10,190 bases of DNA, taken from NCBI GenBank assembly GCA_022578965.1, contig MU401088.1, positions 1-10,190 of the forward strand. Direction: 5' to 3'. Both the position numbers and the translations under genes were made by a program. The notes beneath the pieces were generated by a model. That model saw only the letters and a program-made list of their open reading frames with translations. It was not told the origin of the DNA and searched no databases. The stretch is from Xylaria sp. FL1777 (lineage: Eukaryota > Ascomycota > Sordariomycetes > Xylariales > Xylariaceae). Shown piece by piece: positions 1 through 7,679 of the stretch; the stretch's first letter is position 1; the number at the start of each line of letters is the position of its first letter.

Positions 1-59
1 GCTTTAAAGCAATAAGTTTAAAACTTTTAATGTTTAATATTTTTAATATTATAAATAAT

Positions 60-640
60 CTTAATAATAAAAGCAGTAATAATAATAAAAAGTTAGGTTT
101 TTTATTTTAAGTTATTACTTTAAATATAGCAATAATAAAAGTAAGCATTAAGTTTACTAGTAGTAATATTAATGTTAGTTATAATATAATTACTTGTTTA
201 AAGCTTTAATTTATTATTGTAGTAGTAAATATTATTATTACTTTAATTATTATAGCTAATATTTATGCTAGTTTAAAAGTTATAATGCTTAGTATTTAAG
301 CTGTTTTTTAAGTTAAAGCAACTAGTTTGCTTTGTAGTGCTAGTATTAGCGTTAGTTTTTTTTTACTATTATTGCTTAACTTTTTTTTTTTTATTACTGC
401 TTTTTTTTTAATAAAAGTAGCTAATAAAAGTGCTAAAGTTTATTGTTTTAGTACGTTGCTAATTTTAAAAGTCTTTAAAATCCTTAAACTTAATTTTTAA
501 TTTTTTATTTTTAGTAGTATAACCTAGATCTAGTTTATTAATTATTAAGTAAGGTTTACTTATATAATGCTGTTTAACATTTCTGTTTTTTAAATATTTC
601 TTTAGTATACTTTTAAAAGTCTATTTTATAAATTGTTTGT
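60..640 (-). pseudogene. Decayed coding remnant, unassigned (possibly gag/linker of a retroelement)
   Basis: Read on the minus strand with codons on forward triplets starting at multiples of 3, this stretch has fewer stops than its base composition predicts. About 51 codons (620 down to 468) are stop-free, which is unusual at this AT content. The conceptual product is polar and rich in Lys, Asn, Ser, Thr, Tyr and Gln. A GYTT motif is followed by a Lys/Asp/Phe-rich patch; many Lys may once have been Glu or Gly. Near 90-150 there is a weak YxC...SNN pattern, slightly like the zinc finger that precedes protease in some fungal gypsy elements. The remaining stops are TAA/TAG, explicable as former CAA/CAG/TGG. 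It lies beyond copy A, downstream of the truncated pol, but does not read as the missing integrase. The strand call is fair; the identity is a guess. Confidence 0.3.
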
Positions 641-707
641 TATTTAACTTTTTATATTAATATTTGTTTTTATATATTAAGTTTTATTAATTAAAAAGCT
701 ATTAAAG

Positions 708-1202
708 TATAATAAACTTATTATACATTAATATAATAGGTTTACTTTTAAGGTTTTAATTTATAAGTAACAATAGAATTTTTAATAGTAGTTTATTAAA
801 GAAGTTTTTAAAGTACTTTTACTACTATGCATTAATAAAGGTTTTAAAAGATTAAAAGTAATAAATGTATTAATGTTTAGCAGTTATAAAAAAATTAATA
901 GCTAAAAAACTAGAACTAAATAAGTAACTAAATATAAAAAATGCATAATTATATAAACAAAGAAAAAATAAAAAAAGTAATAACTTTTTTTGGATTACTG
1001 CAAGTTTAGTAAGCATTAAATTACTATAAGCCTAATAAACCTTAAATTACCGTAAACTTAGTAAGCTTTAAATTACTATAAGCTTAGTAAGCTAAGTAAG
1101 TTATTATGTAACTTTAGCTTTAGCTAGTAAAAAAAGAAGTGCATAGTATATGTAAAAGCATTAGGCCGCTTTAAAGGCCACCCCTGTGCTAATTTTATAA
1201 CA
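708..1202 (+). mobile_element. Repeat copy A: core plus one arm of the inverted-repeat element
   Basis: This matches 6299-6793 in direct orientation with a constant offset of 5591 and almost no net indels. Its right part (about 922-1202) also matches 6016-6296 as reverse complement. The right tip reads ATAACA, corresponding to GTAATA at 6788-6793, so the ancestral tip was probably GTAACA. At the left edge TA at 708-709 matches TG at 6299-6300. Homology stops there, so the copy has no left arm. Differences from 6299-6793 are nearly all transitions in both directions, so neither copy is ancestral. The segment 1165-1187 is one of the few GC-rich islands in the window. No convincing target duplication flanks the copy. 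It could be a truncated copy of the 6016-6793 element, or a solo LTR (TG...CA, 495 bp). Confidence 0.8.
986..1089 (+). repeat. 26-bp tandem array, 4 units (in copy A)
   Basis: Four consecutive 26-bp units start at 986, 1012, 1038 and 1064. A partial fifth follows. The shared form is approximately AGCWTTAAATTACTATAAGC followed by TTAGTA. Units differ by transitions, and a CCG survives at 1050-1052. The same array recurs in the same position in the two other arms of this repeat family. Iterated subterminal motifs are commonly transposase-binding sites in DNA transposons; that role is inference here. Confidence 0.85.
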
Positions 1203-1779
1203 ATAAACAGCTGTTAAAATAATAATATAATTTTTTATTGTTTAAATAAAGTATATAAAGCAACTATTAAAATTATATTTAAAAGCATAAAGCGTTATAA
1301 AAGGTTTTTTATTATTATTTTTAGTTATTTTATATTATTTCTAAAAACGTTTATATATTATATAAAAAGTTTAGTTTTTAAGCAAATTGCTTGCAATTTT
1401 ATCCTAAAATTTATTTAAAATATAAATTATAGTTATAGTAACGCTATTTACTTCTAAAATGCAAATTTACGCTTTAAATATATTTAATAGTTTTTAAAGT
1501 AATAAAAGAAATTTTTTAAATGCTAATATATAAAAAAGCAAATTAGTTATATTATTTGTTAAATTAATAAATAATGCAAGCGTTTTTACTATAATAGCTA
1601 TAATTGCTAAAGCTTTTAGTATATTACTTATAACTTTTAAAGCTTTTAAGTTAGCTTGCATAAATTAATTATTAGCTAAAGCTATAAAGTTAGCTTAAGC
1701 TAATGCAGCTATAAATTAATTTGCTTTTATTTTAGCTTAAGTAATTATTAGTAAAATAATTGCTAAAAAAAATACAGAT

Positions 1780-2245
1780 TTTTCCTTTTTGTTATTTTTA
1801 CAAAATAACTAAAATAAAGCATTTATATTAATAAGTGCTTTTTTAAAAATATAATAAATAAGCAAACAGTTTGCATATTTTGCTAAAAATAGCTTTTATA
1901 ATATAAGTTGATTTAAACCTTTTAGCTTTTATAAAATTAAGCAAAAAGCTTATATAATAGCGTTGTAATTTATATATATATAAATTTAATTATAGTCAAA
2001 ATATTAAGTTAATTTTTTAAAAGTTTAAATAAGTTTGCATATTTTAATTTTATAAATGCTAAATCTTTGTTTTATAAAGCTAAATAATTAAAAAAAAAAC
2101 AGTACAAATTTTAGTTTGCTATTATTGTTTTACATTTAGTATAGTGCTATACTAATACTATATAGCTTACTTAAGTCTACTTAAAGTATAAATAGCTTAT
2201 TATAGTTAAAAAATGCTAAATTAATAGCTTTATATATATGTTTTT
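1780..2245 (-). pseudogene. RNase H remnant of pol 1
   Basis: On the minus strand, with triplets congruent to 0 mod 3, LAFFNYNKLFILQVD at about 2175-2220 matches the start of gypsy RNase H (…DYxKPFIL.VDAS). The Asp codon GAC survives at 2175-2177. ALYQM follows at about 2128-2145. Further along, the INYNAIIQAF block (about 1940-1975) matches TDHNAI, and FLAKYA at about 1875-1895 and the INIDAL-like block near 1810-1840 match the end of the domain (…NADALSR). Trp and Gln positions are TAA. Spacing between blocks is normal for the domain, which makes chance unlikely. Confidence 0.75.
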
Positions 2246-2479
2246 TTAGTGTTTTTTAAGCTTTTTATGCTTTAGCTTATATAAAATTCTAACGTACTTT
2301 TATACTATAAAATATAATAAGTTTTTTAATAAATATTTTACTAATAACTTTATTAAGCTTTAGAAATAAAATAAGCAAAAATAATACATAGCTTTAAGTT
2401 TATTTTGCTTTTTTTAAATTAGCTTTTTTTAAACAATTTTTAAAACCTATTGTTTTAAGTTCATTTAATAGTTAAGCAA

Positions 2480-3300
2480 TTCTAGTAAATTAATATATAT
2501 AACAGCAAAAAAAACTTATAAAACTAAGTTCTTTTTTAAAGTCGTTTAAAGTTTTAAACATTTTAAATTATTAAATTGCTTTGCATTTTTTTTTATAGTA
2601 AATAGCCTAAGCTTAAAAACATGCTAGCTAAGTATATTAAAGCTATATTATATAAAGTAGCATTTTTCTAGAAATATAGTACATTTAAAAGCAGCAAATA
2701 TGCTAAAAATAATATTAAAATAGCTAAAATAATTATTAATGTTGCAAAAATAAACAATAATATTATTAATATAAACTAGCATAAATTACTAAAAATATTT
2801 ATAAAAAAGCTGTTTTATTTAGTATTAAAAAAAACCTAAAAATATTTTAAGTTTTATAATAGCTATAATTAGCTATTTATGCTTTTAGTAATATATAACA
2901 AAAGCTATTTTATGCTTATTTTTAGTAGGAATTTTTTGCTAAAAGTAGCTTTTTATAATATTAACTGTTATAAATACTATAAACTTATATATAGCTTTAA
3001 GAATTTTGTTTTATTATAATAATAAGTATATATTACTAATAAGCTTTGTGTTAACTTTGCATAAATTAATAATAACGCAAGGTTTACTTTTTTGCTATAT
3101 AATAAAAGCTAAAAATGCTATAAAGCAAGGTTAACTAAATAAAATAAGCTTAATAACTTTAGCTTTAACTAAAAGCTTTAAAATATTATTTATTGCTTTA
3201 ATATTATAACAAAATTATTAATATAAGCGTTAGCTTAAATTATTATATGTTTTTCTGTTTTTAAAGTTAATTAGCATTTAAATGTTATTATTAAACTTAC
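2480..3300 (-). pseudogene. Reverse transcriptase remnant of pol 1
   Basis: Successive RT blocks are readable on the minus strand. A KPCVIINLCKVNTKL block (3010-3100) corresponds to KPRVVIDLRKVN. A FIVFITVNIIKSYFQQ-like block (2925-2990) corresponds to the first catalytic Asp region, with Asp now Asn. KHKIAF at about 2910-2930 corresponds to the R/HKTAF block. The catalytic YIDD is at 2762-2773 and now reads YINN. EKCYF at about 2650-2665 corresponds to the EKC block. After the frameshift, FKMFKTLNDFKKELSF (2527-2570) corresponds to the region before the YYR motif, with Trp codons as TAA. This gypsy order is clear even though each block is decayed. Confidence 0.8.
2586..2594. other. T9 run where the pol 1 frame shifts
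   Basis: Above this run the minus-strand pol blocks are on triplets congruent to 2 mod 3. Below it they continue on triplets congruent to 0 mod 3. Both sides carry recognisable adjacent RT blocks, so a single-base slip in the homopolymer is the simplest explanation. It is a decay lesion or assembly error and not programmed, since no slippery-site context can be judged after mutation. Confidence 0.5.
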
Positions 3301-3599
3301 TTAATTTTAAGCAAAACAAATAAGCATATTTTTTAATAATGTTTTTGATTTACTAAATAATTTTTAGTTCTTAGTTAAAAAGTATATTTATTTTTAACTT
3401 GTTTAGCTTAAATTTTTTAAGCAGCAATTTAAAGAAAAAATCAAAAAAGTTAAAAAAGTAGCTATATTTATATTAATCATTTTAATTATTATTAATATTA
3501 TTAGCTTTAATTACGTTAATAATCTTAAAAAGTAAAACAGTATAAGCTTTTTTAGCGTTTTATTAAGTAGAAATAAAGTATAATATTACTAAGTTATAA

Positions 3600-3860
3600 A
3601 TTTGCATAGTTTTAATATAGCTAATTATGTTATTTTTATAAATAAATATTAAAAGTTCGCTAAAATTTGCAAAATAATAACATTTGTTTTATTTATTTAT
3701 AATATTAGCTATTAAAAAACTAAGCGTATTAAAACTAACGTTAATATATAATTTACTAATTATAAAATAACTGTTTGCTATAACTAAAAAATTAAAATGT
3801 TTTATAAATATAGCTATACTAGTATTAAATATAACATTAATGTTAATTTTAAATTAAATT
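3600..3860 (-). pseudogene. Aspartic protease remnant of pol 1
   Basis: In the pol 1 upstream frame (triplets congruent to 2 mod 3), the minus strand at about 3815-3838 reads FNTSIAIF. This fits a retroviral-type aspartic protease site (Asp-Thr/Ser-Gly) in which GAT became AAT and GGT became AGT. About 60 further residues in the same frame are hydrophobic with scattered TAA. Position agrees: some 500 bp upstream of the start of RT. A single short motif in AT-rich DNA is weak evidence, so the call rests mostly on location and frame continuity. Confidence 0.4.
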
Positions 3861-3979
3861 AGCAGTAATTTGCTTAACTTTTAATGCAGCTTTAGTTTAT
3901 TTTGCAATTTGCTAGAAAATTTAACTTGTTTGTTTAATTCTTTTATACGTAGCTTATTATTTTGCGTTTTGCTACCTTA

Positions 3980-6010
3980 GCAAATATAAAAACTATTAAA
4001 TGAGCTTTGTATAATTATACGTTTAACATATATATGCTAAAACAAAGTATAATAATCTTTATATTATAAGTTATTTATGTTTTATATGTTTAAAAGAAAA
4101 AAAAGTTCGTATAAAGCAAAAGTTTTTCTTTATATATAAAAACTTTGCTAATATATAAGCTAAACTAATACTAAGATTACTTTAGTTTATGCAATAGCTT
4201 TTATATAAAGTAGTTTTTATGTAAAACCTATTATATGTACTATATATAAAAGTTATAACTAATAACTAGTTATTTTAATATTAGCTACTTTTTTTTTAGT
4301 TATAATTCTTTTTGTATAATGTTATTTAAAAAAAATAAAAAAAAGTAATCTTATAAAGAGTTAAATATTTAATACTTTAGTTTTTGCAAAAAAAGGGTTA
4401 CTTATATGTTTGCTTTTTTTAAACTTTATAGTTATATAAAGCTTAAGTTTAAAAGTAGTTGCTTTTTAAGTAAAGCATTTAAACTTTTATGTAGTTTAAT
4501 TATTACTAGCATAATTAAAGTTCTTTGTTTTTATTGTTATATAGCTAATTAATATTAGTTAATAATATAAAGTAAAATATTAGCAGTAAGCAATTTATAT
4601 TAAAGTTAATTAAAGGTTTTTTTTTTATATAGCAGCAAGTTTAATAATATACTAAAGTATAAAAGTTAAGCTTTATTTATAAAAAAAGCCTAAATTTTGC
4701 AGTGCTTTTTATTGCTTTTATATTTTTAAACTTTTTACTTTATATAGCTGCTTACTTTACTATTAGCTGCTTTATATATATATATATATATTTATAATAG
4801 CTTTACATTTAGTTATTTTTATATATATATTTATATATATATATATATATACTTATATAATAGTTGCTTTATTATAATATAATATTAATAGTTGCTAGCT
4901 TTGCATTATAAACTAAAATAGTAGTTATAACGTTATATAACTACTAACTAATAATTTTAGCAATTAGTTGTTCTTTTAGTTACTATATATAAATATATAT
5001 ATTTGTTTTTTTTTATATAGCTTATTATTTAAGTATTTTATTAATAATTATTTATTATATAAAAAGTAATAAGTTTTAAGTTGCATTAATGCCTTTAGTT
5101 AATATTAAGGTTTAAATTTTATATAATGCTTTAATTGCTTTTATTATAGCTTAAATAATTTGTTATAAAAGCTACTTTTATATAATATTTATTTAGTTAT
5201 ATAGCACTATAGTTACTTTATGCAACTAAAATGCTTATATAAACTATAAAAGCTTTTTATTTTAAGGTTATTAATAAGTAATAAAATTTTAAAGTAATAT
5301 ATATATTATATATATTTAATAATTACATAATGCTTGTTATAATTATTATATTTAAATAAATAAAGAAAAGTTAAGTATTATATAGTAATTTAGTAAAAAA
5401 AATAAAAAAGAAATGTTAAGCATTTATATATAGCTTAAAGGATAGTTATATAGAAAAAAATGTAAAATTTGCAATGTTTTATAATTTTTAGTGTTTTTTT
5501 TAAAATTAAATATATTTGCTTGTTGCTTTTTTATTTATTGTATAATTATTATAACGATTTTTATACAAAAGTATTTTTTTAACTTTTTTTTTTTTAATTT
5601 GTTTATATAAAAGTTATTTTTACTTTTTTTTTATAAATGCTTTTATTTATATAGTTAACTAGTTTATAAATACTAGAGTTTTTAGCGCTTAGTTTAGTGT
5701 TTTTTTCGTAAACGCATTAGCTAAATTATTTTTGCTATTAATTTATTATACTTTAAAGATTTTTCTTTTTTTGTACGACTTTTTAAGTAATATAATATTA
5801 ATTATAAAGCGTTTTTTTTAAATAGTTTTTAGCTTTATTAAACAGTTATATAACAATTTTAAGTTTAAATATAATATAGCAAAAATTAAAAGTATTTTTA
5901 GCATAGCTATAATTTTTTAAAGCGTTATATAAAAAGCTATAGTGCTATTAAAGCTATTTATTATGTTATATAATTTATTAGCTAGTATATTTTATATTAT
6001 TTACTTATAT
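3980..6010. other. AT-rich stretch upstream of pol 1; gag expected but not identified
   Basis: By position this should hold the 5' part of the pol 1 retroelement (gag and leader, minus strand). No reading frame could be matched to gag with confidence. Stop density is close to what base composition predicts, and GpC dinucleotides show little codon phase. It contains TA microsatellite blocks. No LTR boundary, tRNA-primer site or second repeat was recognised. The composition matches neighbouring RIP-degraded DNA. Confidence 0.4.
4773..4851. repeat. (TA)n microsatellite cluster
   Basis: Alternating TA runs occupy 4773-4791, 4820-4831 and 4832-4851, separated by a short AT-rich spacer. A shorter run lies near 5300-5316. 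They are probably slippage products in RIP-generated TA-rich DNA and have no evident role. Confidence 0.8.
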
Positions 6011-6015
6011 TTACT

Positions 6016-6296
6016 TGTTACAAAATTAGCATAAAGGTGGCCTTTAAAGCGGCTTAATGCTTTTATATATACTTTGCATTTTTTCTTTTGCTAGCTAAAG
6101 CTAAGGTTATATAATAACTTATTTAGCTTATTAAGCTTACAGTAATTTAAAGCTTACTAAGCTTACAATAATTTAAAGCTTACTAAGCTTATAATAATTT
6201 AATATTTATTAAACTTATAGTAATTTAAAAAAAGTTATTACTTTTTCTACCTTTTTTTTGTTTATATAATTATATATTTTTTATACTTAGTTATTT
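6016..6296 (-). repeat. Left arm (copy B) of the inverted-repeat element
   Basis: This is the reverse complement of 922-1202 (coordinates sum to 7218) and of 6513-6793 (sum 12809). It begins at the TGTTAC tip and ends at about 6296 beside the core. A GC island, GGTGGCCTTTAAAGCGGC at 6036-6053, is preserved here and in copy A but mutated in the right arm. There is no match to copy A's left part (708-921), which shows that arm and core are separate modules. Confidence 0.85.
6129..6232 (-). repeat. 26-bp tandem array, 4 units (left arm)
   Basis: Units start at 6129, 6155, 6181 and 6207 and are the reverse complement of the arrays at 986-1089 and 6577-6680. The first two are closest to consensus; the fourth has drifted most. 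Period and unit number are identical in all three copies, so the array predates duplication of the element. Confidence 0.85.
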
Positions 6297-6298
6297 AC

Positions 6299-6793
6299 TG
6301 TAACGGACTTATTATATATTAATATAACAGGTTTGCTCTTGGGGTTTTAATTTGCAGGTAACAATAAGATTCTTAACAGTGGTCCATTAAGGAAGTTTTT
6401 GGAGTACTTTTATTACTATGCATTAATAGAAGTCTTAAAAGATTAAAAGTAATAAATATATTAGTGCTTTAGCGGTTATAAAAAATTAATAGCTAAAAAA
6501 TTAGAACTAAGTAAGTAATTAAATATAAAAAGTGCATAATTATATAAACAAAGAAAAAGTAAAAAAAATAATAACTTTTTTTAAATTACTGCAAGTTTAG
6601 TAAGCATTAAATTATTGTAAACTTAATAAGCTTTAAATTATTATAAACCTAGTAAGCTTTAAATTATTATAAGCTTAGTAAGCTAAATAAATTATTATAT
6701 AACTTTAGCTTTAGCTAGCAAAAAAAAAAGTATAAAGTATATATAAAAGCATTAAGCTGCTTTAAAAGCTATTTTTGTGCTAATTTTGTAATA
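6299..6793 (+). repeat. Direct repeat copy C (core plus right arm)
   Basis: This is colinear with 708-1202 throughout. Its core (6301-6440) is the least mutated stretch of the family, keeping TAACGGAC, CTTGGGG, GCAGG and GTGGTCC where copy A has A/T. Its right end is more mutated than copy A's. The core is open in minus-strand and plus-strand frames only if TAA/TAG are read as former CAA/CAG, so no protein can be claimed. Seen alone with copy A it resembles an LTR (TG...CA, 495 bp), but an inverted arm, not a polypurine tract, precedes it. Confidence 0.8.
6577..6680 (+). repeat. 26-bp tandem array, 4 units (right arm)
   Basis: Units start at 6577, 6603, 6629 and 6655, exactly in register with copy A (offset 5591). 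Most surviving differences from copy A are C/T or G/A. The run continues as a partial fifth unit to about 6690. Confidence 0.85.
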
Positions 6794-6809
6794 TTATTTC
6801 TTTTTTTTT

Positions 6810-6832
6810 AAAATTGTTATTTTAACAATTTT
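6810..6832. repeat. Perfect 10-bp hairpin
   Basis: Arms 6810-6819 and 6823-6832 are perfect complements around a 3-base loop. They lie 17 bp beyond the inverted-repeat element and just before a poly-T tract. In an AT-rich eukaryotic context this is most likely incidental; no terminator function is claimed. Confidence 0.6.
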
Positions 6833-6841
6833 CCGTAAGTA

Positions 6842-6862
6842 TTTTTTTTTTTTTTTTTTTTT
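6842..6862. repeat. Poly-T tract, 21 bases
   Basis: Uninterrupted T21, the longest homopolymer in the window. It could be a decayed poly(A) tail of a minus-strand retroposed insert or simple slippage. No target duplication or adjacent non-LTR coding remnant was recognised, so the origin stays open. Confidence 0.7.
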
Positions 6863-6879
6863 ATATGTTATAATGTTAA

Positions 6880-7420
6880 AATGCATTAAAAAAACTAATT
6901 GCTTATTTAAAACAAAGCAAAAACTTATTTTTGCTTTTTTTATTAATTTTACTAGCTATAAAGTTATGCTTTGTTTTTGCTGCTTTAATTAGTTATTAAT
7001 ATGCAAAATAACAAATAATATGTTTTGTTGTTTTAAATACGTATGCGCTAGTTGCTTTTGCAATAAATTAAAAGTTCTAATTAATTTAATTAATAACATA
7101 GTTTTTAAACATTGTTGTTTTAAAAAAAAAAAAAGCAAGCAAAACAACAGTTATTTTTAGTTTAAAAAAAATTAAAACAAGCTTAAAATAGCTTTAATTT
7201 TGTTTTAAGCAAGTTAGCTTAGCTTTATATATAAAAACGTTTTTTAAAAGCAAAAAGTATTAAAATAGTTTAGCAAAAGCTTTAGTTTTTAAATAAACTA
7301 AACAAAATAAAACGCATTAAAAAAAAATAAAAAGCGCTAATAAAAAAGCAAAAACAACAAAAAAAGCAAGCTAAAATAGCACAAGCTGCTTTATTTAAGT
7401 TTAATTAAAATTTTTTAAAT
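6880..7420. other. Possible coding remnant, strand undecided
   Basis: GpC dinucleotides favour one codon phase. That phase yields Ala codons both in a plus-strand frame (triplets congruent to 1 mod 3) and in the minus-strand frame used by pol 2. Plus-strand reading gives a hydrophobic half followed by a Lys/Asn/Gln-rich half. Minus-strand reading gives a mostly hydrophobic product continuing past the chromodomain. Neither matches a family I recognise. The 3' end and LTR of the chromovirus should lie about here, but no LTR edge was found. Short inverted repeats occur (for example TGTTGTTTT with AAAACAACA around 7113-7149). Confidence 0.25.
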
Positions 7421-7439
7421 ATTTTTTTTAAAGTTAACT

Positions 7440-7625
7440 TTTTTTTTTTAGTTTTAAGCAGTTAAAATATTAGCAGTAAAACTAACTTATAACTATTTTA
7501 GCAGTTTTTAAATATTTCTTAAGTTTTTAAGTATTATTAGCATATAAGTATTTTTTTTATTTAATAAAATACTTTAAGTTATTATTGTTTTAATAAAAAT
7601 CCAATATATTTTTAATTTTATAAAC
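7440..7625 (-). pseudogene. C-terminal chromodomain of pol 2
   Basis: KIKNILDF (about 7600-7622) matches EVEKILD.R, then NLKYFIK (about 7560-7580) matches the LEYLVKW block. A stop at 7557-7559 stands for the first Trp. KKYLYANNT and a stop at 7527-7529 match KGY...NTWEP. LKKYLKTA follows at about 7500-7523, and FYCQYFNCL (about 7453-7480) fits the FHRRYPN tail. A chromodomain after integrase is the hallmark of chromoviruses and is thought to direct integration to methylated-histone heterochromatin, which fits the AT-rich surroundings. The two chromobox Trp codons have become stops. Confidence 0.85.
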
Positions 7626-7679
7626 GTTTTAATTTGTTTTTATTTTTAGTTATGTTTTAATAAATGTTTTAATAAGTAC

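Larger units (their letters stand above)
1203..3980 (-). pseudogene. Ty3/gypsy-type pol remnant 1 (protease, RT, RNase H; integrase missing)
   Basis: The minus strand reads as a decayed gypsy pol running from high to low coordinates. In order come a protease-like motif near 3820, RT from about 3300 to 2480, RNase H from about 2240 to 1780, and a post-RNase H linker ending at 1203. Codons sit on forward triplets congruent to 2 mod 3 above about 2594 and to 0 mod 3 below it, with the shift at a T9 run. Wording such as LKTIGFK after RT and the long spacer before RNase H resemble a large fungal gypsy family, recalled from general knowledge and not searched. Nearly all stops are TAA/TAG at expected Gln, Arg or Trp positions. 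Pol ends at copy A just where the integrase zinc finger should begin, so it is truncated there. The upper limit is approximate. Confidence 0.75.
6016..6793. mobile_element. 778-bp inverted-repeat element (long TIRs, non-autonomous)
   Basis: The left arm (6016-6296) and right arm (6513-6793) are reverse complements centred near 6404, mostly without indels. Each arm carries the four-unit 26-bp array. The tips read TGTTACAAAATTAGC on the left and GCTAATTTTGTAATA on the right, the latter a probable GTAACA with C changed to T. The central 216 bp (6297-6512) is unique within the element but shared with copy A. Flanking pentamers TTACT (6011-6015) and TTATT (6794-6798) differ by one C/T transition and may be a target duplication. 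The core is too short for a transposase. A MITE or foldback element fits. TGT...ACA tips with about 5-bp duplications also occur in integrase-type elements (LTR, Ginger-like), so the class is open. Confidence 0.7.

Noticed and set aside
1201..1980. Plus-strand reading frame with Ala codons in phase
   Set aside because: The same GpC phase gives Ala codons on the minus strand, and that strand reads as RNase H and its linker in the expected order, which the plus strand does not.
922..6296. A 5-kb DNA transposon with copies A and B as its terminal inverted repeats
   Set aside because: The conserved TGTTAC tips face inward at 1202 and 6016, so the interior is sequence between two elements.
708..6793. 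One LTR retrotransposon of about 6.1 kb bounded by 708-1202 and 6299-6793
   Set aside because: There is no matching target duplication at the outer edges (TAAAG versus TTATT), no polypurine tract next to 6299, and an inverted arm sits there. The internal pol runs the opposite way and lacks integrase.
6810..6862. Bacterial-style terminator (hairpin followed by T run)
   Set aside because: The context is eukaryotic repeat DNA with no gene ending there, and such hairpins are expected by chance at this AT content.
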